NCBI GenBank assembly: GCA_032252755.1
Contig: JAVUPY010000069.1
Coordinates: forward strand, 1 to 35,505
Length of the DNA stretch: 35,505 nt
Reading direction: 5' to 3'
Source: Terriglobia bacterium
GTDB lineage: Bacteria > Acidobacteriota > Terriglobia > Terriglobales > Acidobacteriaceae
The translations under genes and the position numbers were made by a program. This document shows, piece by piece, positions 15,881-22,877 of the stretch (the first letter of the stretch is position 1; the number at the start of each line of letters is the position of its first letter). The notes beneath the pieces were generated by a model, which was not told where the DNA came from, did no database searches, and was given only the letters and a program-made list of their open reading frames with translations.

Positions 15881-17188
15881 TTACCGTCCCGGCGGCCTGC
15901 GTCCGGCCGGAGCTAATGGACTGCTCGAACTCTTGAAGCTGCTGCCTGAGGTGAGCTTCCCGGTCACAAGTTGGTCGCCCGGCTGCAAGCTGCCTTTCAG
16001 CACTTGCGCGATCTCAGTATTGGTGTGATCGGTGATTCCGGTCTTCACAACCACCGGCTCCAGCAAGTTGTTTTGGCCAAGCTTCCACAGCGTCGCGACG
16101 CTTGAATTCCCGTTCGACTGCTGCGAGCCTTTACCGCGTCCCGTTGCGCCGATCTTCTGGAATGCCGCCCGGATTTCCGTCGAGCTCATGTCCGGCTTAT
16201 ACCGAAGCGCGGCATCTGGAGCTTCCAGTACGTTGTTCGCTGTAGCCACAGGGATCGTCACGTAGGCGGTCATACCTGGGAACAATTTCATCTCAGGGTT
16301 ATCGAAGTTCACGACCGTGTTGTAGGTGACCACGTTCTGCACTGTAGTGGCGTTCATGCGAACTTCTGCCACGACACCCGTAAAGGTCTGCTTCGGGAAC
16401 GCGTCCACACGGAACTGGACCTTCTGGCCCGGTTTGATCATACCCACGTCGGATTCGTCGGTGTTGGTGTACACCTGCATCTTGGTCAGGTCCTGCGCGA
16501 TGGTGAACAGCGTAGGGGCCTGCAAGGATGCGGCAACCGTCTGTCCGACGTCGACGCTACGCGCAATCACGGTTCCGTCGATGGGGGCGCGAATGATGCA
16601 GTTGTTTACGTTCGTCTGCGCGACCGTTACGGCCGCAGCTTTCTGCCTCTGTTGCGCTAGTGCCTGCTCAAGGGCAGCCTTGGCGGCATCGACAGCAGCG
16701 ATATTGGAATCGTTGGTCGCCTTGGCAGCATCGAGTTGCTGCTGCGCAACTACGCCGGCATTCGCGAGCCCGACGTTTCGTTGATAATCCTGCGCGCTCT
16801 GCACGGCGGCGGCTTGTGCTTTAGCGACATTGGCTTTGGCGGCGCTGACGTTCGCAACTGCATTCGCCAGGTCAGCCTGCGCCTGCACCAACTGCCCTTC
16901 GAAAATCGAGGGATCGATCTTGGCGATGACTTGGCCCTTCTTTACCTTGTCATTGAAATCGGCGCCGATCGCGGAGATCGTGCCTGACACCTGTGAGCCA
17001 ACCTGCACGGTAGTGACGGCGTTGATAGTTCCCGTCGCCTGTACCTCGTCGCTTAAATTGCCCTGAAAGGCCTTGACGGTGGTGTACTGCGCCGGCTTGG
17101 GTCTCGTGACCACGAAGGCGGCCAGAACCGCTACGCCTAGCACCACACCCAGCAACCAGAACCAGCGCTTCGATATGAGTTTCATCAT
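15881..17188 (-). CDS. Periplasmic adaptor (membrane fusion protein), MacA/HlyD type
   Basis: The 435-aa protein has an N-terminal membrane anchor (WFWLLGVVLGVAVLAAFVV), a lipoyl-like half-motif (VQATGTINAVTTVQVGSQVSG), a long Ala/Gln-rich coiled-coil hairpin (about residues 90-200), the second lipoyl half (NNCIIRAPIDGTVIARSVDVGQ) and beta-barrel and membrane-proximal domains, ending in a Ser/Pro-rich basic tail. Such proteins bridge the inner-membrane ABC exporter to an outer-membrane TolC-like channel; none is encoded in this window. GGGAG sits 7 bases before ATG 17188, so I prefer it to an upstream ATG at 17212. It is the first gene of the exporter operon and is divergent from the response regulator and histidine kinase, which may control it. 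Confidence 0.9.
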   Translation of the reverse strand: MMKLISKRWFWLLGVVLGVAVLAAFVVTRPKPAQYTTVKAFQGNLSDEVQATGTINAVTTVQVGSQVSGTISAIGADFNDKVKKGQVIAKIDPSIFEGQLVQAQADLANAVANVSAAKANVAKAQAAAVQSAQDYQRNVGLANAGVVAQQQLDAAKATNDSNIAAVDAAKAALEQALAQQRQKAAAVTVAQTNVNNCIIRAPIDGTVIARSVDVGQTVAASLQAPTLFTIAQDLTKMQVYTNTDESDVGMIKPGQKVQFRVDAFPKQTFTGVVAEVRMNATTVQNVVTYNTVVNFDNPEMKLFPGMTAYVTIPVATANNVLEAPDAALRYKPDMSSTEIRAAFQKIGATGRGKGSQQSNGNSSVATLWKLGQNNLLEPVVVKTGITDHTNTEIAQVLKGSLQPGDQLVTGKLTSGSSFKSSSSPLAPAGRRPPGR

Positions 17189-17323
17189 GGTATTTCTCCC
17201 GCTCCACTTCATTAGACCCGGCCGGGAGTCCTGTGGCGGTTAAGTCTGGTATCGCTACGTTACGATTTGTAAAGGCTGGAACTGATTGCAGGTCCATGGG
17301 TTAGGATTAGCAAGGACACTGAA

Positions 17324-17344
17324 CCAGGGCGCCAAGGTACAAGG
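17324..17344 (-). repeat. Oppositely oriented heptanucleotide repeat in the exporter/two-component divergent region
   Basis: Read on the minus strand, the 7-base units CCTTGTA, CCTTGGC and GCCCTGG follow one another. The stretch CCAAGGTA (17332-17339) is the exact reverse complement of TACCTTGG (17386-17393) in the second array, so the two repeats form an inverted pair around about 46 bases. Confidence 0.5.
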
Positions 17345-17380
17345 TCTGAAGCGCAAGCACGTCCGTGGGTTTAATTCGTT

Positions 17381-17415
17381 TCCTATACCTTGGACCTGGT
17401 TCCCTGCACCTTTCT
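17381..17415 (+). repeat. Heptanucleotide repeat directly in front of the response regulator gene
   Basis: Units TCCTATA, CCTTGGA, CCTGGTT, CCCTGCA and CCTTTCT run in register. Three bases (CCG) separate the last unit from ATG 17419. No Shine-Dalgarno is present. The spacing and the pyrimidine-rich final unit match the array in front of ppa. Confidence 0.7.
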
Positions 17416-17418
17416 CCG

Positions 17419-18126
17419 ATGATCAAAATCCTGATGATCGATGACGATATCGAGTTCGTGCAGATGATGCGCGAGTATCTCGAACCGGAAGGCTTCGCCG
17501 TCGCTTCAGCCCACAACTACGACTCCGGCCTGAAAGCCGCGCGGGAGCAGCGTGTCGCGCTGATCGTACTCGACGTCATGCTACCCGGAGGCTCCGGCTT
17601 CGACCTCCTGCGAACATTGCGCAAAGAGTCGAAAGTCCCGGTTCTGCTGCTCACCGGACGAGGAGAAGCGGTGGACCGGATTGTTGGCCTTGAGATCGGG
17701 GCCGACGATTACTTGCCCAAGCCGGCTGACCCGCGCGAACTGGCAGCACGCATTCGCGCCATACTGCGAAGGACCGAACGTGACGGTTCCGCCGAGCAGA
17801 AGGACGATTGGATTCGCATCGGGGAGGTTTCCTTATCATCGCGACGCCGCGAGATCCTTTGCAACAACGAAGCGGTGGATGCCACCGCGTTCGAGTTCAA
17901 CATCCTGGAACACCTGATGAAGAACGTCGGCAAGATCGTGCCGCGCGAGGAACTCGCGGAAGCCGCGCTGGGTCGCAAGCTTGGAATGCTCGACCGCAGC
18001 ATAGACGTTCACCTCAGCCGACTGCGCAAGAAGCTCTCGAGCTGCGGGGCAAGCGAACACATCAAGTCGATCCGCGGTTCCGGATACATCTTTGCCGGAA
18101 TTCGCAGTGACGGAGAACATGATTGA
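17419..18126 (+). CDS. OmpR-family response regulator (CpxR-like)
   Basis: The 235-aa protein has a receiver domain (residues 1-115) with the acidic pair DDD near position 8-10, phosphoacceptor Asp52 (VLDVMLPG), Thr in LLLTGRGE and Lys in LPKPADPRE, followed by an OmpR/PhoB winged-helix domain (about 130-230) with DRSIDVHLSRLRKKL as recognition helix and a IRGSGYIFA wing. Phosphorylated by the kinase encoded immediately downstream, it should bind promoter DNA. ATG 17419 gives the exact receiver N-terminus; upstream in-frame sequence is repeat. It is divergent from the MacAB-type operon, so regulation of that exporter is a reasonable inference, in analogy to CpxR-type envelope stress control. 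Confidence 0.92.
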   Translation: MIKILMIDDDIEFVQMMREYLEPEGFAVASAHNYDSGLKAAREQRVALIVLDVMLPGGSGFDLLRTLRKESKVPVLLLTGRGEAVDRIVGLEIGADDYLPKPADPRELAARIRAILRRTERDGSAEQKDDWIRIGEVSLSSRRREILCNNEAVDATAFEFNILEHLMKNVGKIVPREELAEAALGRKLGMLDRSIDVHLSRLRKKLSSCGASEHIKSIRGSGYIFAGIRSDGEHD

Positions 18127-19466
18127 TGCGCAGCCTCTTCTGGAAATTCTTCCTATGGTTCTGGCTGGCACAACTGATCGTGCTTGCGCTGGCGATTCTG
18201 ATCGCGAACTTCGGCTTTGGTAAAGATCAGATTCGCAATGTGGACGAACTGCGTACGCACGTTGCCGACGTCGCGTCCGATGCTGTGCAGGCGTACGAGT
18301 CCAACGGCGGGCCTGCGCTCAACCGGTTCCTCTATTCTCAGTTCGAGGTCACCGGCGCACGCTTCTGGCTTTTCGATTCGCAAGCCAACGAGCTTTCCGG
18401 CAATCCATACACTGCCGGGGTCGCCAACGCTGTGAAGGGTATTGAGGGGCCGCCGCCGCCGAACGCCGTAGTAACGATTCCGATCAGTGGCGAACGCGGC
18501 AACTACATCTTCGCCGGCCAATTACGCCCACGACGCGCAGGGCCGCCGCCGCATGTAATCTTCCGGCAACTCGCGCTCGGCTTCCTGGTTTCCGGTGTGA
18601 TCTGCTTTTTCCTCGCTCACTCGCTTACCCGCCCAATTGTCCAACTGCGAGGTGCAGCCCAGGAACTGGCAGTCGGGAATCTCGGCGCTCGGGTCGGCGG
18701 TAAAGTTGTAAAAAGGCCTGATGAAATCGGAGAACTCGGCCGCGACTTCGACCGCATGGCCGGACAGATCGAAGGTCTCGTCGGAAGCCAGAAGCAATTG
18801 CTGCGCGACATCTCCCACGACCTGCGATCACCGCTGCAAAGGATTCGCATGGCACTGGAACTGGCGCGCCGTGGAGACGCGTCGTTGCAGGGACAGCTTG
18901 ACCGGATCGAGCGGGAAACCGTTCGCATCAACTCGTTCATCGAGCAGTTGCTCACCCTGGCACGCCTCGAGAGCACCGAGGCGACCCCTGCGATGGAGCC
19001 CGTCTCCCTCAACGAAATCGTCGAACTGGTCGTGGCGGACGCAAAGCTCGAGGCCGAGAAGATTGGCTGTACCCTCTCGACAACTGCGCTCGCACAGTAC
19101 ACCGTCAACGGAAATCCGGAGATCCTGCACAGCGCAATTGAAAACGTGCTGCGAAACGCTATTTATCACGGCGGCGCCGGCAAACTGGTCGAGATCGGCC
19201 TGCACGGCGAGGGCACCGACGCCGTAGTAGCCATCCGCGATCACGGCCAGGGCGTGCCGGAAGACATGGTCGCCCGTCTCTTCGAGCCGTTCTTCCGGGT
19301 GGATTCAGCGCGCAGTCTGACCACGGGAGGTTCCGGACTGGGACTCGCGATCGCCTCCCGTGCGGTGGCGCTCCACGGTGGCACAATCTCGGCTCATAAC
19401 GCGTCGCCGAGCGGACTTGCGGTGACGATCAAACTACCGCTGGCGCGGGCGACGGCGGCGGCCTAG
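18126..19466 (+). CDS. Sensor histidine kinase (CpxA-like)
   Basis: The 446-aa inner-membrane kinase has an N-terminal helix (FFLWFWLAQLIVLALAILIA), a periplasmic sensor of about 130 residues, a second helix (LGFLVSGVICFFLAHSL), a HAMP domain (PIVQLRGAAQELAVGNLGAR), the H-box with phospho-acceptor His231 (RDISHDLRSPLQRIRMAL), N-box (IENVLRNAIYHG), G1 (DHGQGVP), F-box (LFEPFFRVD) and G2 (GGSGLGLAIA). The ATG overlaps the response regulator stop by one base (TGATG), so the two are translationally coupled; a TTG at 18123 would add one residue. The periplasmic domain contains a short Pro-rich stretch. The signal is unknown; envelope stress or toxic compounds would suit the neighbouring exporter operon. 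Confidence 0.93.
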   Translation: MRSLFWKFFLWFWLAQLIVLALAILIANFGFGKDQIRNVDELRTHVADVASDAVQAYESNGGPALNRFLYSQFEVTGARFWLFDSQANELSGNPYTAGVANAVKGIEGPPPPNAVVTIPISGERGNYIFAGQLRPRRAGPPPHVIFRQLALGFLVSGVICFFLAHSLTRPIVQLRGAAQELAVGNLGARVGGKVVKRPDEIGELGRDFDRMAGQIEGLVGSQKQLLRDISHDLRSPLQRIRMALELARRGDASLQGQLDRIERETVRINSFIEQLLTLARLESTEATPAMEPVSLNEIVELVVADAKLEAEKIGCTLSTTALAQYTVNGNPEILHSAIENVLRNAIYHGGAGKLVEIGLHGEGTDAVVAIRDHGQGVPEDMVARLFEPFFRVDSARSLTTGGSGLGLAIASRAVALHGGTISAHNASPSGLAVTIKLPLARATAAA

Positions 19467-19484
19467 CAAGCTTTGAACATAAAG

Positions 19485-19512
19485 AAGCCCGGCTCAGTGT
19501 TAAGCCGGGCTT
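19485..19512. terminator. Hairpin between convergent histidine kinase and subtilase genes
   Basis: AAGCCCGGCT and AGCCGGGCTT form a perfect 10-bp stem with an 8-base loop. The plus strand has no T-run after it, while the minus strand continues with CTTTATG. It probably serves as a terminator for both genes, better for the subtilase. Confidence 0.7.
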
Positions 19513-19529
19513 ACTGCTATTGAAGCGGC

Positions 19530-20987
19530 CTAGTAAGAGACGCCCACGGCTGCGGCTGCGTTGATTCTCCCCTTGCCGGAGTAAGGATCCGCTCCGGGTT
19601 TCAGGATGTCGGTGGCGCTGTTTTCAAGAATGCTCTCAATCTGCGCGGGACTTAACTTGTGGTGTCCGTACTCGCCGACGATGAGGGCTGCTACGCCGCT
19701 GACATGAGGTGCGGCCATCGAGGTGCCATCGGCCCAGGAATACGAGTAGCCGGTTGGCTGAGCTGACGTGCCTGTAAAGCCCGCGGGAGATATGACCATG
19801 TCGAGCGCCCAGCAGTATTGGTTCAGGTTCCCGGGATAGTTTACGTATGGAACCGAGCAGACCTGGCTTCCTGCGGCTGTGCCGTAGAGCACATTATCTC
19901 CACCAGGAGCGGCCAGGTTAATCACAGACTGTCCGTAATTCGTATAGGACGCAGGCCGGTCGTACACACCATCAAACCAGCTCGTCGCGAAGCCAATGGG
20001 ACCAGTCGCGGCGACCGCGATTCCATTCCCCAGCTGTGCCGGGATTGTCCAGACACTGCAAGATTTATCGGACCCACAAACGTCTGGGTTGTATCCCGGG
20101 GCGTTGAGATTCATGCCCTCGTTCCCCGCCGACATAACAACGAGGGTCCCTCTACGCGTAGCCGTCGTGAGGGCGCGATTCAGAGCAGCGATGAGCGTTC
20201 CAAGTCCGCCACCACCGGCATTGACTCGCGGGAAAGTAGCGCCCAAGCTCATGTTGATGACGTCGGCCTGAACCGTTGGACCGGAAGCATAGTTGATTCC
20301 CTCAATAATCCAACTGAAAGCACCGCTGCCATTGGTTTTGCTCAGTACTTTCACGGCAACGATCGTCGCCGCGGGTGCAACACCCTGCACTCGATAGCCC
20401 GTGCCGGCGATGATTCCTGCGACGTGCGTTCCGTGATTGAACGTGCCGGGAATTGGCCAGAGGTCTTCCCCGGGCACAAAGGATGCGCTCAGAGCCAAGT
20501 TCACGTTCGGAGCAATTTCGGGATGGGTTGGGATAATGCCAGCGTCGACGACCGCCACCACGGCACCTTTGCCAAGGTATCCAGCTTCTGCTGTAGCATC
20601 TGCGTGGATGTTGCGAATGTTCCACTGCAGGTTGTAGTAACGTCCGCTGCCCGAAACAAAATCAGCTTCCGAGCCTGGAGCCTCCACGGAATTGGCTGGG
20701 ATGCTCTGCTCGTTGGGCGAGATCCATTGCACGACCTGATCTTCGGCGACGTCCTGCACGCCGGACTGGGCGCGGACCCAGTCTGCAAAATTCGGGTCGG
20801 TGGAGCGTGCGAGCACCAGGCCCATGTCTTCGAGGTTCGCCACCAGTGCCGAACCTAGTTTGGTCGCGAAGGCCGTGCTGCCCTTTCCCTGGCCTTTCGC
20901 GATAATCACATAATTCTTGGCAGTCTGAGCCGCCAAGCTCGATGCAAGAACAAGCACAAACACTACAGCTACCACGAACCTTTTCAC
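19530..20987 (-). CDS. Secreted subtilisin-like serine protease (peptidase S8)
   Basis: The 485-aa protein has a signal peptide ([19 protein letters not shown]), an inhibitor-like propeptide (about residues 22-100), then the S8 catalytic domain with the full triad: Asp148 (VVAVVDAGI), His185 (HGTHVAGI) and Ser423 ([11 protein letters not shown]), plus the oxyanion Asn289 (SAGNEG). Several Cys ([17 protein letters not shown]) suggest disulfides in an extracellular enzyme. GTG 20987 is preferred because GGAG lies 7 bases upstream and the signal peptide begins there; the open frame continues upstream to 21071, past the promoter candidate. It probably degrades proteins outside the cell or in the periplasm. 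It stands alone, with a promoter candidate upstream. Confidence 0.92.
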   Translation of the reverse strand: MKRFVVAVVFVLVLASSLAAQTAKNYVIIAKGQGKGSTAFATKLGSALVANLEDMGLVLARSTDPNFADWVRAQSGVQDVAEDQVVQWISPNEQSIPANSVEAPGSEADFVSGSGRYYNLQWNIRNIHADATAEAGYLGKGAVVAVVDAGIIPTHPEIAPNVNLALSASFVPGEDLWPIPGTFNHGTHVAGIIAGTGYRVQGVAPAATIVAVKVLSKTNGSGAFSWIIEGINYASGPTVQADVINMSLGATFPRVNAGGGGLGTLIAALNRALTTATRRGTLVVMSAGNEGMNLNAPGYNPDVCGSDKSCSVWTIPAQLGNGIAVAATGPIGFATSWFDGVYDRPASYTNYGQSVINLAAPGGDNVLYGTAAGSQVCSVPYVNYPGNLNQYCWALDMVISPAGFTGTSAQPTGYSYSWADGTSMAAPHVSGVAALIVGEYGHHKLSPAQIESILENSATDILKPGADPYSGKGRINAAAAVGVSY

Positions 20988-21029
20988 GCTGAGTCTCCTT
21001 TTAAACGTGCAGAAACGGGAATGGGCGCA

Positions 21030-21057
21030 ATTGTAGTAAGCCCCTTTTGCATTACAA
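21030..21057 (-). promoter_or_regulatory. Sigma70-type promoter candidate for the subtilase
   Basis: On the minus strand TTGTAA (-35, 4 of 6 consensus) and TACAAT (-10, 5 of 6) are spaced by 16 bases and lie about 43 bases upstream of the GTG start. Confidence 0.5.
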
Positions 21058-21221
21058 GAAAAAGCGACCACACTTTCAGGAAAATCCGCGCCCGACGCAG
21101 ATTTTCTCGCGGCGGCAATCTAGATTTACCTAGCGCCAGCCTAATGACAACCACTTAAAACCCCTCGCGACAACGAGCCCGGCTCAGAGTGAGGATTTTG
21201 CGGGATGGTTGCATTCGTTTT

Positions 21222-21232
21222 GTACACTGTAC
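21222..21232. promoter_or_regulatory. Palindrome GTACA-C-TGTAC upstream of the barrel gene
   Basis: A perfect 5-bp inverted repeat around one base lies 17 bases upstream of GTG 21249 and contains TACACT, a possible -10 element. This is a suitable place for a repressor site, but no known operator is matched. Confidence 0.25.
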
Positions 21233-21248
21233 GGGGTGAGGTGAGTGG

Positions 21249-22049
21249 GTGGGGAGAGGATCGCTGATTTCTCTTGTTGTGTTGTTCGTCTTGTTGCCGG
21301 GCGTCTGCGCCTTCGCGCAGGACAACTACGAGATCCAGGTATACGGGTCGGATACCGTTCCGAAATCTTCGACGATGGTGGAATTGCACAGCAATTTCAC
21401 GTTCCAGGGAACCAAGCAGACTATCGATGGCGTGATTCCGACCTGGCACCAGTTGCACGAAACGCTCGAGATCACGCATGGATTTACGAACTGGTTTGAG
21501 ACTGGCTTTTACGTCTTTACGTCGGCCAAGAATGGGTACGGATGGGATTGGGTCGGGGATCACATCCGGCCGCGCGTAGCCGTTCCCGAGGATTGGAAGT
21601 GGCCGGTCGGATTGAGCCTTTCGATGGAAATCGGCTATCAACGGCCGCTGTACTCCGAAGACACCTGGACTGTGGAACTGCGGCCAATCATCGACAAGAA
21701 AATCAACCGGTGGTACCTCGCATTCAATCCGACGCTGGACAAATCGCTGAAGGGGTCGAACCAGAACCAAGGTTGGGGATTCTCGCCGAACCTGAAGGTG
21801 AGCTACGACTTCAACAAGACCGTCAGCGGCGGGTTGGAATATTACGGAGCGCTCGGTCCCCTTACCAGTTTCGACGCCATTCCCGACCAGCAGCAGCAGA
21901 TCGTTCCGTCAATCGATTTAAACCTCTCTCCGAAGTGGGAATTTAATTTTGGCGTCGGAGTAGGAGTTACCAAAAGTACCGATCACCTGCTGGCAAAAAT
22001 GATCTTGGGATATCGGTTCGATCACATTCGCTTCCCAGGCTGGCACTGA
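21249..22049 (+). CDS. Outer-membrane beta-barrel protein of unknown ligand (MetA_deg/transporter-like)
   Basis: The 266-aa product begins with a signal peptide (LISLVVLFVLLPGVCAFAQ). The mature part consists of alternating short amphipathic beta strands with aromatic girdle residues (FTNWFETGFYVF; WPVGLSLSMEIGYQ; WYLAFNPTL; WEFNFGVGVGV) and ends with a strand (KMILGYRFDHIRF), as expected for an outer-membrane barrel. It resembles the 'MetA-pathway of phenol degradation'-type putative channel family, but I cannot confirm it. GTG 21249 follows a G-rich GGGGTGAGG. It is a single gene; a terminator hairpin begins right after the stop. No substrate is suggested by neighbours, since mtgA starts after the terminator. 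Confidence 0.65.
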   Translation: MGRGSLISLVVLFVLLPGVCAFAQDNYEIQVYGSDTVPKSSTMVELHSNFTFQGTKQTIDGVIPTWHQLHETLEITHGFTNWFETGFYVFTSAKNGYGWDWVGDHIRPRVAVPEDWKWPVGLSLSMEIGYQRPLYSEDTWTVELRPIIDKKINRWYLAFNPTLDKSLKGSNQNQGWGFSPNLKVSYDFNKTVSGGLEYYGALGPLTSFDAIPDQQQQIVPSIDLNLSPKWEFNFGVGVGVTKSTDHLLAKMILGYRFDHIRFPGWH

Positions 22050-22078
22050 GGGGCGGGAATTCCCTCCCCGTTTCCTTT
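22050..22078 (+). terminator. Terminator after the barrel gene
   Basis: GGGGCGGG and CCCTCCCC pair (one mismatch) around AATT, immediately after the stop codon, and are followed by GTTTCCTTT. It is a likely intrinsic terminator on the plus strand. Confidence 0.65.
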
Positions 22079-22121
22079 AAACCTACTCTGCTATACACCC
22101 CGCAATCCTTTATCCTGAGCT

Positions 22122-22826
22122 GTGGGCTCACGACCTTCACCTGCGAAGATTGCGCGACGGAGGAGCCGCTTCCGGACCACTGTTCGATGGCTCATCGTCA
22201 CCGCGCTGCTTTGCTGGTCTTTCCTGGCTCTGCTCCTCGTGGCCCTGCGATGGATCGCCCCCCCCACAACGATGGTACAAGCGCAACGCCGAGTGCAGTC
22301 TTGGATTCATCGCAAACCGTATCAGAAGCGCTACAAATTCGTTCCCCTTAGCCGAATCTCTCCCGACCTTCAGCACGCAGTAATCGCCGCCGAGGATGCG
22401 CGGTTTTACCAGCATCATGGGTTCGATTGGCATCAGATGCAAATCGCTGCCGAAGATGACCTGGAACGCGATCGCCGACGCGGAGCTTCCACGCTTACGC
22501 AGCAACTTGTCAAAAACCTGTTTTTCGGAACCGGTCGCTCTATTGCTCGCAAAGGGGTCGAAGCCTCGCTGGTACCGGTAGCCGAAATCGTGCTCGGTAA
22601 ACAGCGCATTCTCGAGCTCTATCTGAACGTGGTCGAATGGGGACCCGGTGTTTACGGCGCGGAATCTGCTTGTCGCCGCGACTACGGCACCTCGGCCCGC
22701 AATATCGGCAGGCTACAGGCTGCGCAACTCGCCGCGGTTCTACCGGCACCATTGCGGCGCCGGCCCGAGCGCATGAACAGGTATAGCGCGATCATCTTGA
22801 ACCGGATGCAACAAATGGGCTGGTGA
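22122..22826 (+). CDS. mtgA: Monofunctional peptidoglycan glycosyltransferase (GT51)
   Basis: The 234-aa protein has a basic N-terminus, one membrane helix (WLIVTALLCWSFLALLLVAL), then a GT51 transglycosylase domain without a penicillin-binding transpeptidase part. Visible motifs are AAEDARFYQHHGFD (catalytic Glu91), RGASTLTQQLVKNLFF and ELYLNVVEWGPGVYGAE. It polymerises glycan strands from lipid II at the periplasmic face, so it shares its substrate with MurJ encoded elsewhere in the window. Length matches MtgA (about 230-240 aa). The start is GTG 22122 with only a weak ribosome-binding site. It is convergent with hrpB, 51 bases away, with no clear terminator between. Confidence 0.92.
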   Translation: MGSRPSPAKIARRRSRFRTTVRWLIVTALLCWSFLALLLVALRWIAPPTTMVQAQRRVQSWIHRKPYQKRYKFVPLSRISPDLQHAVIAAEDARFYQHHGFDWHQMQIAAEDDLERDRRRGASTLTQQLVKNLFFGTGRSIARKGVEASLVPVAEIVLGKQRILELYLNVVEWGPGVYGAESACRRDYGTSARNIGRLQAAQLAAVLPAPLRRRPERMNRYSAIILNRMQQMGW

Positions 22827-22877
22827 GCTTGCGAATTGGCGCCGTCGGCGTGCACCTGCGTATGCGGCGCGCAGTGG

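Noticed and set aside
19818-20858. 346-aa plus-strand open frame
   Set aside because: Antisense to the subtilase, whose catalytic triad is intact.
21141-21770. 209-aa minus-strand frame
   Set aside because: Antisense to the signal-peptide-bearing barrel protein; no domain seen.
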